This document shows positions 33,800 to 42,812 of a stretch of 64,000 nt of DNA, in pieces. The notes beneath the pieces are model-generated. The model was not told the origin of the DNA. It did no database searches and saw only the letters and a list, made by a program, of their open reading frames with translations. The translations under genes were made by a program, and so were the position numbers. The DNA is from an uncultured Sutterella sp. GTDB lineage: Bacteria; Pseudomonadota; Gammaproteobacteria; Burkholderiales; Burkholderiaceae_F. Numbering within the stretch: position 1 is the stretch's first letter; every line of letters starts with the position of its first letter. Where the stretch lies: the NCBI GenBank assembly GCA_905197905.1, contig CAJKAP010000009.1, positions 40,252-104,251 on the forward strand, in the 5' to 3' direction.

Positions 33800-34375
33800 A
33801 TGAAAAAATCCCTTCTTATTGGCTCCATGATGGCCGCTTTGGTGGCAGTGACGGGCTGTGCCTCGAAAAACACGCCGATGCAAGAACCGCCTACGACCGC
33901 TAAGGCTCCTGCTGAAGCCGTGAAGGCTGTGCCGCCTGAAAAGCTTGACGCTGCTCTTTGCTTGATGTTGACGAAGGCCCAGGGCGCCGATGTGCTCAAC
34001 GAAGCCGTGAAGGCGGGTGTGGCCTCTGTGATGCCAGATGTGCAGACCTTTACGGATGCCAAGGCAGACGTGCCTGAAGTTTGTAAGAGTGGCTACATCA
34101 TGCTCTATGGCCTCCAGGCTAAGGAAGTGAAGCAGCCTGCTGCTAAGGGTCAGAAAGCCAAGACCGTTCAGGTTCCGGAAAACATCGTTTTCTTGGTTGT
34201 GAAAGACAACAAGAAGATGCTTCAGGCTCAAGGTCCTTTGAAGGTCGAAAATGACAAGATTGAGTTGAACCAGATTGCGAGCTACGCTCAGGAAGTTACC
34301 AATGTGCTTCTCGCGAAGTATCGTGATGGAACGCTCGGAAAAGACATTCCTGCCGCAGCACCTGCTGCGAAATAA
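33800..34375 (+). CDS. Lipoprotein, unknown function
   Basis: 191 residues from the ATG at 33800 (AAGAGGAAA upstream). Signal with lipobox AVTGC (cysteine near residue 20), a short Pro/Thr/Ala-rich linker, then a globular part of mixed helices and strands with two cysteines (AALCLML and PEVCKSGY). The end is Pro/Ala-rich. A perfect TATAAT at 33734-33739 is the probable -10, without a good -35. A 14-bp stem terminator follows. Codon use resembles that of highly expressed genes here. No family recognised. Confidence 0.75.
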   Translation: MKKSLLIGSMMAALVAVTGCASKNTPMQEPPTTAKAPAEAVKAVPPEKLDAALCLMLTKAQGADVLNEAVKAGVASVMPDVQTFTDAKADVPEVCKSGYIMLYGLQAKEVKQPAAKGQKAKTVQVPENIVFLVVKDNKKMLQAQGPLKVENDKIELNQIASYAQEVTNVLLAKYRDGTLGKDIPAAAPAAK

Positions 34376-34433
34376 TTGAGTTTTTTCTAGGAAGAACTCT
34401 TTTAGTCGTCATTATCTTTAGATAAAAACTCCT

Positions 34434-34470
34434 CGCCTCGTGAGAAATATCTTTCTTGCGGGGCGTTTTG
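34434..34470 (+). terminator. Intrinsic terminator after the lipoprotein gene
   Basis: CGCCTCGTGAGAAA at 34434-34447 pairs along all 14 positions (three G-U pairs) with TTTCTTGCGGGGCG at 34452-34465, followed by TTTTGCTTTT. Confidence 0.85.
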
Positions 34471-34856
34471 CTTTTAAGCTCTGCGAGAGAGGCTTGGAAA
34501 GCATACATTGTTCGCGGATGTTATAGAGAGCAGGAGAAAAAGAACTAGTCCTAATGACCGAAATAAGAAGTAGATTAATTGACCTAAAAATTTAAGGAAC
34601 AGATAATGTTAGTACAAGCCTATTTTTCAAAAGGTTTAAATTGACCGTAAACCTAGAGCTTTTGAAAGACAGGTTCCTCTCTCATTTGACAATTTTGTCT
34701 ATAGACCGTAGGAGTTCCACGACCACGTAACTTTGCCTTGCTTCCCAACACTGGCAAAAAAGACTGCTCTCACTTCTGGATAGGTTTTTTGCTCATCCTC
34801 CTCGTACTAGGCCTTGCGTTGTCGCGGTGCTCTCTATATTTTTTAGGAGTGGCCAT
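34471..34856. other. Long leader region before the autotransporter gene
   Basis: About 385 bases without a gene. It holds a promoter candidate at 34579-34607 and a 5' leader of about 240 bases. The leader has short repeats and T-rich stretches but no riboswitch consensus I recognise. Confidence 0.5.
34579..34607 (+). promoter_or_regulatory. Candidate sigma-70 promoter of the autotransporter gene
   Basis: TTGACC at 34579-34584, a 17-base spacer, and GATAAT at 34602-34607. The match is good at both hexamers with ideal spacing. Confidence 0.5.
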
Positions 34857-37800
34857 ATGACCAATCGCGCTCGGAAAACGCTTCATGGCAAAGCTTCCAC
34901 AAGAATCAATCGCTTTGCACTCAATCCTATTTGTGCTCTGATTTTGAGCTCCGTGTTGGCACCAGTGATGGCTACTGACTTTCCAGAACAGGGACCTGCC
35001 ACGCTAGCGGCGGGCGAGTACAAAGTTCACGGTATCTACGCAATTAAGCCCGATGATACGGGCTACTACAACTTTAAGGGCGGCGATATCACGTTCACGG
35101 ATGAGGCCACGATTAATGGTTATGATTTGATTGCGGAAGGCGATACCAATATCACTTCCGAGTCAGACCTGAATTTCAGTCTGCGCAACATTGTGGCTGG
35201 GAAGTCTGGCGGCGATGCGGTGCAGTTAAAAATCCACGCTAAAAACATCAACATTGAGACGCTTTCGCCTGTTTTTGGCTACCGAGTGAATCCTGGCATT
35301 TCGAGCAATTCAGCCGATAGTCACTACGAAATCGTGGCTGATGAAAATCTCACTTTAACCGCAGACGGTAATGGTTTTCGTGGGCTGGGTCTCATTAAAG
35401 CAGGCAAAGACATCACGCTCACTTCGATCAGCAAGAAGGGTCGACCACTAGTGGAATCAACCTTGTCTAAAGATGGAGACATGTTGACCTTTGAGGCGGG
35501 TGGCTCGATTTTTGCCAGCATTGACCCCTCGAGCGGACAGGAAGGGGATAAACGGGCGATTAACGTGTCAACGGCACCAGTGAAATTCATTGCGACGAAA
35601 GAGATCAACTTCGGTGGCGCACATGTGGAGGGAGGAGAGCTCTACCTCGAAAAAGCCGAAAAGATGCTCTTAGATCGCACCTATTTGATGAGCCCGGATG
35701 CCTCACTTGTGATCAACAACAATGTCGAGACGACGAAAGACATTATTTTCACAAGTGGCGTCTATTCCACTGGGAAAAAACGAGCAACGGGGACATATTA
35801 TCTGGATATTGATGCGGCTAATGCGGCAGTCCATATCCAAGACTCGATTGTTCCTCCCCTGCCAGTGACCGTGGTGGCTAACTATGAACAACCGATGATC
35901 AAGGAAGCCGTAGGCGAGAGCGTCACGTCAACTTACGGTTTGCATTTAGGAGGCTCGACCAGTGCGAATATTCTCGCAAAAACGATCACGATTGATGAGG
36001 GCGTTTATGGGGGCGGTGATACCACTTTGATATTGGGTAACGAGGATACCGAAAGTATCACGATTAAGAAAACCAACGCGGAAGGTTATCGCTTACCAGT
36101 GATCTATAACGGTTGGATCAATCAAATTAGAGCAAAGAACGTCACCATCGATAGTGGCAAGACAGACGGTCTCGCGCTTCTCGTGGAAGGTCACCCGTGG
36201 AGAAGCACATCGCGTTATGGCGCTGTTGAAAAATTCACTGCTAAGGGCGATGTCGTTCTCAGTTCTGCCGCGGATGGCAATGGTTTTTGGTCACAGGTTA
36301 AAGTTTTCTTTGAAAAGACACCAGACTTTAGCATTGAAGGTGGTTTGGGGGTTTATGGTGATGAAACGGTGCAAAGCACCTTGACGGTTGATGAAGACAC
36401 CACGCTCAATATCACCAACGTGGGCCGTGCAGAGCCTACGAACCTCACACAGATTCGCGATGCGATTTTGGTTTCTAAGAGTACGGTCAACCTTAACGGA
36501 ACGGCGAACCTCAAAGTGGCGGACGCGTACGCCGGGTTTGACCAAAAACGTGAAGGCACGAGCGCTGCGGCAATCCGTGCTTTAAATGGCGGTAAGTTAA
36601 CGCTCAAGAACGCCAACCTCGAAGGCGCTATCGTCGCTGACGGAGAAGGCTCGGCCGTGGTTGTGGAATCTGGTGGCAAATTCACTATGGTGGGCGACGT
36701 GCTCGCGGGCAACAGTGGTGCGGTCGCGATTACGCTTGATGAAGGTAGCACGCTTTCGGGCGTGGTAGACGCTTGGATCGATTTAGCCGTCGCAGCGAAC
36801 GAAAATCGCTTTGCTCACTATGAAGCAAACAAGGCTGAGGCTGTTGAAGTGACAACGCCAGGTGCTATCAGTCTGACTCTCAACAAAGGCACGTGGACGA
36901 CGAAAGGTTGGAACACACTGACCAATTTGAGCGTGTCTGAAGGTAGCACGATCGATATGAGCGATAAGCTAGGTCAGTCGATTTACGTGGATAAGCTCAT
37001 CGGTGGTGGTGCGACCTTTAAGATGAAGATGGGCGTTTCTGGTGAGCCCGCTAGCATGATCTATGTGGCGGATGCTTCTGGCGCCCAAACTAATACGGTG
37101 GAAATCATCCTCGCCGATGGTGCCACAGTAGAAGGCTTGAATGGTCGTCGCTTTGCGACAACGAATGGCACGACGCCTGAGGCAGATGCGCTCTCGCGCG
37201 ATGCGACTTCGTCTGATCTCTTCACCGTTACGTCAACTGAACAAGGCTTTAATAACCTCAACTACGTTGTGAAACACGAAGCGTACGTTACAGCGAGCGT
37301 TGATAATTCGCGCTATAACGAGAGTAACGAGGATACGCCGAAACCAAACAATGAGGTACTGAGTACGCATTTTGGTAATGGTGGCACGAACTGGTATATC
37401 GGCGTTGAAGAGAAGAAACCCGATGACAACGGCGGCGATGACAACGGTGGCGGCGACAACGGCGGTGGTGATAACGGCGGTGGTGATAACGGCGGCGGTG
37501 ACAATGGTGGTGGAGACACGCCGTACACGCCATCTTCGAGCGGTGAAGCCATTATCTCCATGGCGCGAGGCACGTACTGGCAGTCGATTGATCTGGATCG
37601 CTTGAATAAGCGTATGGGTGATCGGCGTATGGCAGAAGGCGACAATGGCCTTTGGGTCCGCTTACGCCACGATCGTATCGGTACCAACACTGGGATGGCA
37701 GACTTCCGCGCGAAGGATACCACTTACCAGATGGGTTACGAACACACGTGGACAACCGCTACAGGTAAACGCATGGCAGGTATTGCCATCGACTACCGAG

Positions 37801-38453
37801 ATGGTGATATTGACTACCGTGCCTTGTCGGGCGACGGGACGAATAACCGCGTGGGCTTAACTGGCTACTACACCTGGTTGGGTGACAATGGTTGGTATAC
37901 CGACTTGGTGGCGCGCTTTGGTCGCTTGAAGAACGACTTCAAGATCCAGAATTCGTTGGGTGAAACCGTCAAGGGTAATTACCACAACAATCTCTTTGGA
38001 TTGTCGTTTGAAGGTGGAAAGAAGATTGCCTTGGGTGAATCTGCTTGGTTCGTGGAACCGCAAGGTCAGATCCAGTTTATGTCGGTGGGTAGCGCTGACT
38101 ACACCACGACACAGGGCACCCGTGTGAAGATGGACAACATTTCGTCCTTCGTCTCGCGCGCTGGCTTCCGCTTGGGTCGCGACTTTGGTGCGAAGAGTAC
38201 GCAAGCCTATGTGAAGGCTGATTGGCTCCATGAATGGGCAGGTAAGCAGGGCATTCGTGCTTATGACAAGACCACGCCTAAGGACGGGACTGACGCCTCG
38301 CTCAACAACCGCGGTAGCTGGTACGACGTGGGCTTTGGTGCGCAGACGCTCTTCGGGAAGAGTGTTTATGGCTACATCGATGCGGAATACCAGTTTGGTA
38401 GCGCGCTCGAGAGCAGCTGGGCACTCAATACGGGTCTACGTTGGCAGTTCTAA
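34857..38453 (+). CDS. Classical (type Va) autotransporter adhesin-like protein
   Basis: About 1198 residues from the ATG at 34857 (AGGAG eight bases upstream). The long basic signal ends near LAPVMA. The passenger (about 45-850) is made of short beta-strand repeats typical of a pectate-lyase-like beta-helix, e.g. GGKLTLKNANLEGAIV and AITLDEGSTLSGVV, with pertactin-like rungs. A Gly/Asp/Asn repeat linker at about 855-890 precedes a beta-barrel domain (about 900-1198) starting WVRLRHDRIG and ending in the canonical LRWQF. The passenger has no catalytic motif I recognise and is probably an adhesin. Monocistronic, followed by a terminator. Confidence 0.92.
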   Translation: MTNRARKTLHGKASTRINRFALNPICALILSSVLAPVMATDFPEQGPATLAAGEYKVHGIYAIKPDDTGYYNFKGGDITFTDEATINGYDLIAEGDTNITSESDLNFSLRNIVAGKSGGDAVQLKIHAKNINIETLSPVFGYRVNPGISSNSADSHYEIVADENLTLTADGNGFRGLGLIKAGKDITLTSISKKGRPLVESTLSKDGDMLTFEAGGSIFASIDPSSGQEGDKRAINVSTAPVKFIATKEINFGGAHVEGGELYLEKAEKMLLDRTYLMSPDASLVINNNVETTKDIIFTSGVYSTGKKRATGTYYLDIDAANAAVHIQDSIVPPLPVTVVANYEQPMIKEAVGESVTSTYGLHLGGSTSANILAKTITIDEGVYGGGDTTLILGNEDTESITIKKTNAEGYRLPVIYNGWINQIRAKNVTIDSGKTDGLALLVEGHPWRSTSRYGAVEKFTAKGDVVLSSAADGNGFWSQVKVFFEKTPDFSIEGGLGVYGDETVQSTLTVDEDTTLNITNVGRAEPTNLTQIRDAILVSKSTVNLNGTANLKVADAYAGFDQKREGTSAAAIRALNGGKLTLKNANLEGAIVADGEGSAVVVESGGKFTMVGDVLAGNSGAVAITLDEGSTLSGVVDAWIDLAVAANENRFAHYEANKAEAVEVTTPGAISLTLNKGTWTTKGWNTLTNLSVSEGSTIDMSDKLGQSIYVDKLIGGGATFKMKMGVSGEPASMIYVADASGAQTNTVEIILADGATVEGLNGRRFATTNGTTPEADALSRDATSSDLFTVTSTEQGFNNLNYVVKHEAYVTASVDNSRYNESNEDTPKPNNEVLSTHFGNGGTNWYIGVEEKKPDDNGGDDNGGGDNGGGDNGGGDNGGGDNGGGDTPYTPSSSGEAIISMARGTYWQSIDLDRLNKRMGDRRMAEGDNGLWVRLRHDRIGTNTGMADFRAKDTTYQMGYEHTWTTATGKRMAGIAIDYRDGDIDYRALSGDGTNNRVGLTGYYTWLGDNGWYTDLVARFGRLKNDFKIQNSLGETVKGNYHNNLFGLSFEGGKKIALGESAWFVEPQGQIQFMSVGSADYTTTQGTRVKMDNISSFVSRAGFRLGRDFGAKSTQAYVKADWLHEWAGKQGIRAYDKTTPKDGTDASLNNRGSWYDVGFGAQTLFGKSVYGYIDAEYQFGSALESSWALNTGLRWQF
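37425..37520 (+). repeat. Short tandem repeat encoding a GGGDN linker
   Basis: Repeats of a 15-base unit of the type GGCGGTGGTGATAAC, with third-base variation, encode (GGGDN)n plus flanking DDNGG. Such tracts can change copy number by slippage in frame, altering linker length between passenger and barrel. Confidence 0.85.
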
Positions 38454-38511
38454 CCAAGCGGGAAAGTTTTCTGAGTTTTTCTCGACTCAAAAGCTTGACG
38501 TTTAACTGGAG

Positions 38512-38560
38512 AAACGCCTCGATTTCCTTTCAGTTTGAAAGATGAAGTCGAGGCGTTTTG
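38512..38560 (+). terminator. Intrinsic terminator after the autotransporter gene
   Basis: AAACGCCTCGA at 38512-38522 pairs with TCGAGGCGTTT at 38548-38558. An inner CTTTCAGTTTGAAAG hairpin extends it, and TT follows. The same outer arms recur at 43669-43704. Confidence 0.8.
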
Positions 38561-38567
38561 CTTGAGA

Positions 38568-38730
38568 TTTTAACCATTCTAACCATATTCTAACCAAAAT
38601 GATTAGAAAGAAAAATAGAAGATAAGATTAAGAGAGTATTAGTTTTATAGGGAGAAATGAAGTTTTTAGTGGATTTCATTATTTGTCGATAGTATTTTGG
38701 TTAGAATGTAGTTAGAATATGGTTAGATTT
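38568..38730. promoter_or_regulatory. Two facing arrays of TAACC iterons upstream of the AlbA_2-type gene
   Basis: TAACC occurs at 38571, 38580 and 38591 (context TTCTAACCA). The inverse GTTAG occurs at 38700, 38711 and 38722 (context GGTTAGAAT), exactly 11 bases apart in the right array. The arrays face each other about 105 bases apart and flank an AT-rich stretch; the right array sits just before the ribosome site of the gene at 38747. Likely operators for an autoregulating DNA-binding protein. Confidence 0.6.
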
Positions 38731-38746
38731 ATGAGGAGAAAACAGT

Positions 38747-40099
38747 ATGAAATTTCGAGAGAGTGAAACCGTTGAGCTAAAAGAAATTGTGGTGGACGAT
38801 ATCAAAAAAGAAATCATCGCTTTTGCGAATTGCGCTGGTGGAAAGCTCTTTGTAGGAGTCCAGGATGATGGAACAGTAATAGGTCTGGATGATGCAGATA
38901 GTGCTTCCCTACAAATTAGTAATATGGTTCGAGACGCCATTAAACCAGATTTAACCATGTTTCTTCATTATGAGATCTTGGAAGATAATGGAGCGAAAGT
39001 ACTTGTTGTTGATGTGCAAAAAGGGACGCAGAGGCCATATTACCTTGCTAAAAAAGGGTTACGTCCAGAAGGTGTTTATGTTCGTCAAGGGAGTTCTACA
39101 GTTCCAGCTACTAGTACAGCAATTCGGCAGATGATTAAGGAAACAGACGGCGATCATTTTGAAGAGATGCGTTCTCTGGAACAACATTTAACTTTCGAGA
39201 GAGCAGAGAAAGAGTTTACAGCTCATCATCTTGAATTTGGTCTTTCCCAAAAGAAAACTCTCGGAGTCATGACGCAAGATGGCGTCTACACAAATTTGGG
39301 TTTGCTGCTTTCGGATCAGTGTGTACATACGATCAAGATAGCTGTTTTTGAAGGAACGACACCAGCTCAATTTAAAGATAGAAAAGAGTGCACAGGGTCT
39401 CTTTTCCAACAAATGGATGAAGCGTATGCATTTATCGATTTTCGGAATCAGCTTCATTCATCTTTTAAACAATTACGCCGTATAGACAAGCGAGATTATC
39501 CAGAGATAGCTATTAGGGAAGCACTCTTGAATCTTTTGGTGCACCGAGAATATGCGTTTCGTGCCAGTGCATTTATCAGTATTTACTCAGATCGAATTGA
39601 GTTTGTCTCTATTGGCGGCCTTGTGAGTGGAATGAGTTTGGAAGACGTAGAGACGGGGCTCTCTGTCTGTCGAAACGTCAAATTAGCCAATGTATTTTAT
39701 AGGTTAGAGCTTATTGAGGCTTATGGCACAGGGATTAAGAAAATTTTTGGCGCCTATGAGGGAACAGGGAGGAAACCACTTATTGAAACAACGGATAACG
39801 CATTTAAAGTTGTTCTTCCTAATTTGAACGTAGCAAAAGAGGGAATACTTGAAAATACGAATTTTATTGGCGATGTTATAACAAGGTTTTTTGACAAAGG
39901 CTTGAAAGACTCTCAAGTTGGGCAAGTTGTAGCACTAGCTCAAAAACAAGGATTTATCAGCAGAATGGAAGTTGAAAAAGCCTTAGCGATCAGTCAAACG
40001 ACATCAGGGAGATTGCTAAGGCAGTTGGTTGAACAGGAAATTCTTGTCAAAGTGGGGGATGGTCGAAGCACTCGATACTGTCTTGCTAAACATCAATGA
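38747..40099 (+). CDS. AlbA_2-domain ATP-binding transcriptional regulator (divergent AAA_4 family)
   Basis: A 450-residue protein. The N-terminal Schlafen-AlbA_2 domain (about 5-125) has ESETVELKE, IAFANCAGGKLFVGVQDDG, and GVYVRQGSSTVPAT. A GHKL-like segment follows at about 245-340 (IREALLNLLVHREY, ELIEAYGTGIKKIF), and a winged helix at the end (SRMEVEKALAISQTTSGRLLRQL). Such proteins are annotated as regulators or helicase-like; DNA binding by the winged helix is inferred. GAGGAG precedes the ATG, itself preceded by repeated operator-like sites. Codon use is more AT-rich than its neighbours, hinting at acquisition. Confidence 0.87.
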   Translation: MKFRESETVELKEIVVDDIKKEIIAFANCAGGKLFVGVQDDGTVIGLDDADSASLQISNMVRDAIKPDLTMFLHYEILEDNGAKVLVVDVQKGTQRPYYLAKKGLRPEGVYVRQGSSTVPATSTAIRQMIKETDGDHFEEMRSLEQHLTFERAEKEFTAHHLEFGLSQKKTLGVMTQDGVYTNLGLLLSDQCVHTIKIAVFEGTTPAQFKDRKECTGSLFQQMDEAYAFIDFRNQLHSSFKQLRRIDKRDYPEIAIREALLNLLVHREYAFRASAFISIYSDRIEFVSIGGLVSGMSLEDVETGLSVCRNVKLANVFYRLELIEAYGTGIKKIFGAYEGTGRKPLIETTDNAFKVVLPNLNVAKEGILENTNFIGDVITRFFDKGLKDSQVGQVVALAQKQGFISRMEVEKALAISQTTSGRLLRQLVEQEILVKVGDGRSTRYCLAKHQ

Positions 40100-40114
40100 A
40101 GTGATAAGTAAACG

Positions 40115-40160
40115 CTCCTCGCTGGTTATTGCGGTTAAAGCGCATTGGCGAGGAGTTTTT
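40115..40160 (+). terminator. Intrinsic terminator after the AlbA_2-type gene
   Basis: CTCCTCGC at 40115-40122 pairs perfectly with GCGAGGAG at 40148-40155, followed by T5. Confidence 0.8.
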
Positions 40161-40403
40161 CTTTCTTTGATTTTTTCAATAGCTTAATTCCCAGTCTTTT
40201 CCTCCCATCCCCTGCCTTAAATACCAAGTCACTGAGAGCTCATCAGAAAAAGAAATCAAGCCTTTCAGAATAAACTTTGAGCTTCTGAGCAAAAAGTCTT
40301 TCAAAAAGTCTTCCTATACTAAAAAAGAACTTTAAGTTTGTTGCCGCTCGATTGAGGCGCCTCGAGCAGGCAACAGCAAGAAAAACCAAATAGGAAGAAA
40401 ACT
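40161..40403. other. Intergenic region before the redox operon
   Basis: No gene is seen. AAAAAGTCTT is directly repeated near 40290-40310, just before a TATACT that may be the -10 of the operon starting at 40404. Confidence 0.4.
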
Positions 40404-40700
40404 ATGTTGAAACATGTATTCATTGTGAACGTCAAAGAAGGCGTTTCTGACGAAGCCGTGGAAACGCGTATGGCAGAACTTCGCGCCATGAAAGACAAAG
40501 AGCCCGGCATTGAAAGTATCACGGTGGGTCGCACGCGAGGAAACGCGGGTCGAGCTGATGCAGTGATGATGGTGATTGACTTTACCGATAAAAGCGACTT
40601 TTCCGCCATCATGAAGAGCCAAACGCATTTGACGCTTGCGGCCAAGGCTGGCGAAGTCTTTGATATGCAAAGCGTGGATGTAGCTCAGATTGAATACTAA
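40404..40700 (+). CDS. Dabb (stress-responsive A/B barrel) domain protein
   Basis: A 98-residue ferredoxin-like-fold protein. Typical Dabb features: LKHVFIVNVKEGVSDEAVE at the start, LRAMKDKEPGIESITVGR, ADAVMMVIDFTDKSDF, and a histidine in SQTHLTLA. Dabb proteins form dimers; functions are diverse and often unknown. It is the first gene of a tightly packed operon with an aldo/keto reductase, an F420-type oxidoreductase, a quinone reductase and an AraC regulator. Confidence 0.85.
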   Translation: MLKHVFIVNVKEGVSDEAVETRMAELRAMKDKEPGIESITVGRTRGNAGRADAVMMVIDFTDKSDFSAIMKSQTHLTLAAKAGEVFDMQSVDVAQIEY

Positions 40701-40721
40701 AAATACGAAGAGAAAAAGAAT

Positions 40722-41588
40722 ATGCAGAGAGTGAAATTAAATAACGGCATTGAGATGCCGATTCTTGGATACGGTGTTTTTCAGGTCTCGCCCGAAGAGT
40801 GTGAGCGTTGTGTGTTGGATGCTATTAGCGTGGGCTATCGTCTAATTGATACGGCACAAGCCTATTACAACGAAGAGGGTGTAGGCAACGCCATTGTGAA
40901 GTCGGGCGTACCTCGTGACGAACTCTTTCTCACCACCAAAGTGTGGATCACGAACGCGGGTGAAGAAAAAGCCGCACAGAGTATTGATGAGTCGCTTCGC
41001 AAATTGCGTACTGACTACATTGATTTACTCTTGATTCATCAGCCTTTTAGCGACTATCCAGGTACTTGGCGTGCGATGGAAAAGGCGGTGAAAGCGGGGA
41101 AAGTGCGCGCGATTGGACTCTCTAACTTTTATCCTGACCGTTTTGTCGATATGGCGAACTACGCAGAGATTAAGCCAGCTATCAATCAACTCAAGACCAA
41201 TGTCTTTAGCCAACAGTGGGACGCAGAAAAAGAAGCGGTTTCTTATGGGACTCGCCTCATGGCTTGGGCACCGCTCACGCAGGGCGATCCCGATTTGATG
41301 ACAAATCCCATCTTGAAAGGCTTGGCTGATCGCTACCAGAAGACGCAACAGCAGATTGCGCTTCGCTATTTGGTGCAACGCGGCATCATTGCCATTCCGA
41401 AGAGTACGCATATTGAGCGCATGAAGCAAAATTTGGATGTGTTTGACTTTGCGCTCACTGAAGCGGAAATGGAAAGCATTTGTCCTCTGGATAAGCCCGC
41501 GGATATCGCGCATTCTCACCGCAATCCTGACTTGGTGAAGTTCCTCTGGAACTACGACAAGCAATTTAATCCCGCCAATCGGAAGTAA
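40722..41588 (+). CDS. Aldo/keto reductase
   Basis: A 288-residue NADPH-dependent reductase (AKR fold). The catalytic tetrad lies in GYRLIDTAQAYYNE (Asp, Tyr), TTKVWI (Lys) and LLLIHQPF (His). AIGLSNF and the coenzyme motif IPKSTHIERMKQN are present. Relatives of this size reduce aldehydes such as methylglyoxal or 2,5-diketo-gluconate. It starts 21 bases after the Dabb gene and ends one base before the next gene. Confidence 0.94.
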   Translation: MQRVKLNNGIEMPILGYGVFQVSPEECERCVLDAISVGYRLIDTAQAYYNEEGVGNAIVKSGVPRDELFLTTKVWITNAGEEKAAQSIDESLRKLRTDYIDLLLIHQPFSDYPGTWRAMEKAVKAGKVRAIGLSNFYPDRFVDMANYAEIKPAINQLKTNVFSQQWDAEKEAVSYGTRLMAWAPLTQGDPDLMTNPILKGLADRYQKTQQQIALRYLVQRGIIAIPKSTHIERMKQNLDVFDFALTEAEMESICPLDKPADIAHSHRNPDLVKFLWNYDKQFNPANRK

Positions 41589-41589
41589 T

Positions 41590-42237
41590 ATGAAATACGG
41601 TATTTTAGGAACGGGCGACGTGGCTCAACGTATCGCCACAAAATTGATTGAGCTTGGTCACGAAGTCATGTTAGGCGCTCGCAGCGCAGACAATGAAAAG
41701 GCTGCGCTTTGGGTGTCGGCGCATGGTGAGCGCGCTTATTGTGGTACTTTTGCACAAGCGGCAGCGTTTGGTGAACGTGTGTTCAACTCTGTCCAAGGCA
41801 TTCACGCTTTAGAGGTGCTAGAGGCAGCAGGCAAAGAACATTTGCGAGGCAAAATTCTCGTGGACCAAACAAATCCTTATCTTTATGAGGACGGGCATAT
41901 TTCGCTTGACCCGCGCTGGAGCGGGAAAACGAGTTTAGGCGAAGAAGTGCAAAAGCTTTTGCCAGAAACTAAAGTGGTGAAAACGCTAAACTACATTGGA
42001 AACCATTTCATGACGCATCCAGGTGAGCTGCCAGAGGCCATCACCGGCTTTTATTGTGGCAATGATGAAAGCGCGAAAAAGGCAGTCGCTCAACTCCTTC
42101 GCGATTTTGGTTGGCAAGACACGATGGATTTAGGCGATATTTCTCGCTCTCGCTACACTGAGATGTTAGGGACCTTTTGGGTCGCCGCGCTTGGTGCGAC
42201 AGGTAATATGAACTGGGGGTTCAAACTCGTGCGTTAA
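41590..42237 (+). CDS. NADPH-dependent F420 reductase-like oxidoreductase
   Basis: A 215-residue Rossmann protein: KYGILGTGDVAQRIATKLIELGHEVMLGAR is the NADP-binding start. Further on are VDQTNPYLYEDG and VKTLNYIGNHFMTHP, a pattern seen in proteins labelled NADP oxidoreductase coenzyme F420-dependent. In bacteria lacking F420 the electron partner is probably different. It is in tight linkage with the aldo/keto reductase (one-base gap) and the quinone reductase (17 bases). Confidence 0.87.
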   Translation: MKYGILGTGDVAQRIATKLIELGHEVMLGARSADNEKAALWVSAHGERAYCGTFAQAAAFGERVFNSVQGIHALEVLEAAGKEHLRGKILVDQTNPYLYEDGHISLDPRWSGKTSLGEEVQKLLPETKVVKTLNYIGNHFMTHPGELPEAITGFYCGNDESAKKAVAQLLRDFGWQDTMDLGDISRSRYTEMLGTFWVAALGATGNMNWGFKLVR

Positions 42238-42254
42238 GAAAAGGAGAAAAGGAA

Positions 42255-42812
42255 ATGAAAAAAGTTTTGATTATTAGCGGTCACACTGACCTTGCGACCT
42301 CGGTTGCGAATAAAACGATTTTGGAGACGCTGGAAGCGCGCCTGCCTGGGGCTACTGTCGTCAAACTCGACGAACTCTATCCGGACTTTAAGATTGATGT
42401 GAAGGCAGAACAAGCGCGTTTACTTGAAGCTGATATTGTTGTGTTGCAGTTCCCAGTCTTCTGGTACTCAGCACCTTCGATTTTAGAACGCTGGATGGAA
42501 GAGACCTTCCTTCATGGCTTCTCGCACGGGAGCACGGGCGACAAACTAAAAGGCAAAAAGCTCGTTCTTTCTTTCACAACGGGCGCTCCTGAAACCATGT
42601 ATAGCCACGAAGGATTCATGGGCCACACGGTCGATGAATTCCTCGTTAGCTTTGAAGCGACAGCGAAGCTCTGCCAGATGGAGTTAGCTGGTAAGGTCTA
42701 TACGGGAGGCGTGAGCTACGGGAACCGTACCACGCCAGAATTGATTGAAGCACAAAAAGAGGTCTCTATCGCTCATGCTGAGCGCGTCATCAAGCTTCTT
42801 GAGGCACTTTAA
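42255..42812 (+). CDS. NAD(P)H quinone oxidoreductase, flavodoxin fold (KefF/MdaB type)
   Basis: A 185-residue FMN/FAD protein with the Flavodoxin_2 layout: KKVLIISGHTDLATSVANK, then DIVVLQFPVFWYSAPSILERWMEETFLHGFSHG, and KKLVLSFTTGAPETMYSHEG. Relatives reduce quinones by two electrons and protect from electrophiles. A diverged paralogue is encoded at 51435. AAGGAGAAAAGG is a strong ribosome site. The stop overlaps the regulator's start (TAATG). Confidence 0.9.
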   Translation: MKKVLIISGHTDLATSVANKTILETLEARLPGATVVKLDELYPDFKIDVKAEQARLLEADIVVLQFPVFWYSAPSILERWMEETFLHGFSHGSTGDKLKGKKLVLSFTTGAPETMYSHEGFMGHTVDEFLVSFEATAKLCQMELAGKVYTGGVSYGNRTTPELIEAQKEVSIAHAERVIKLLEAL

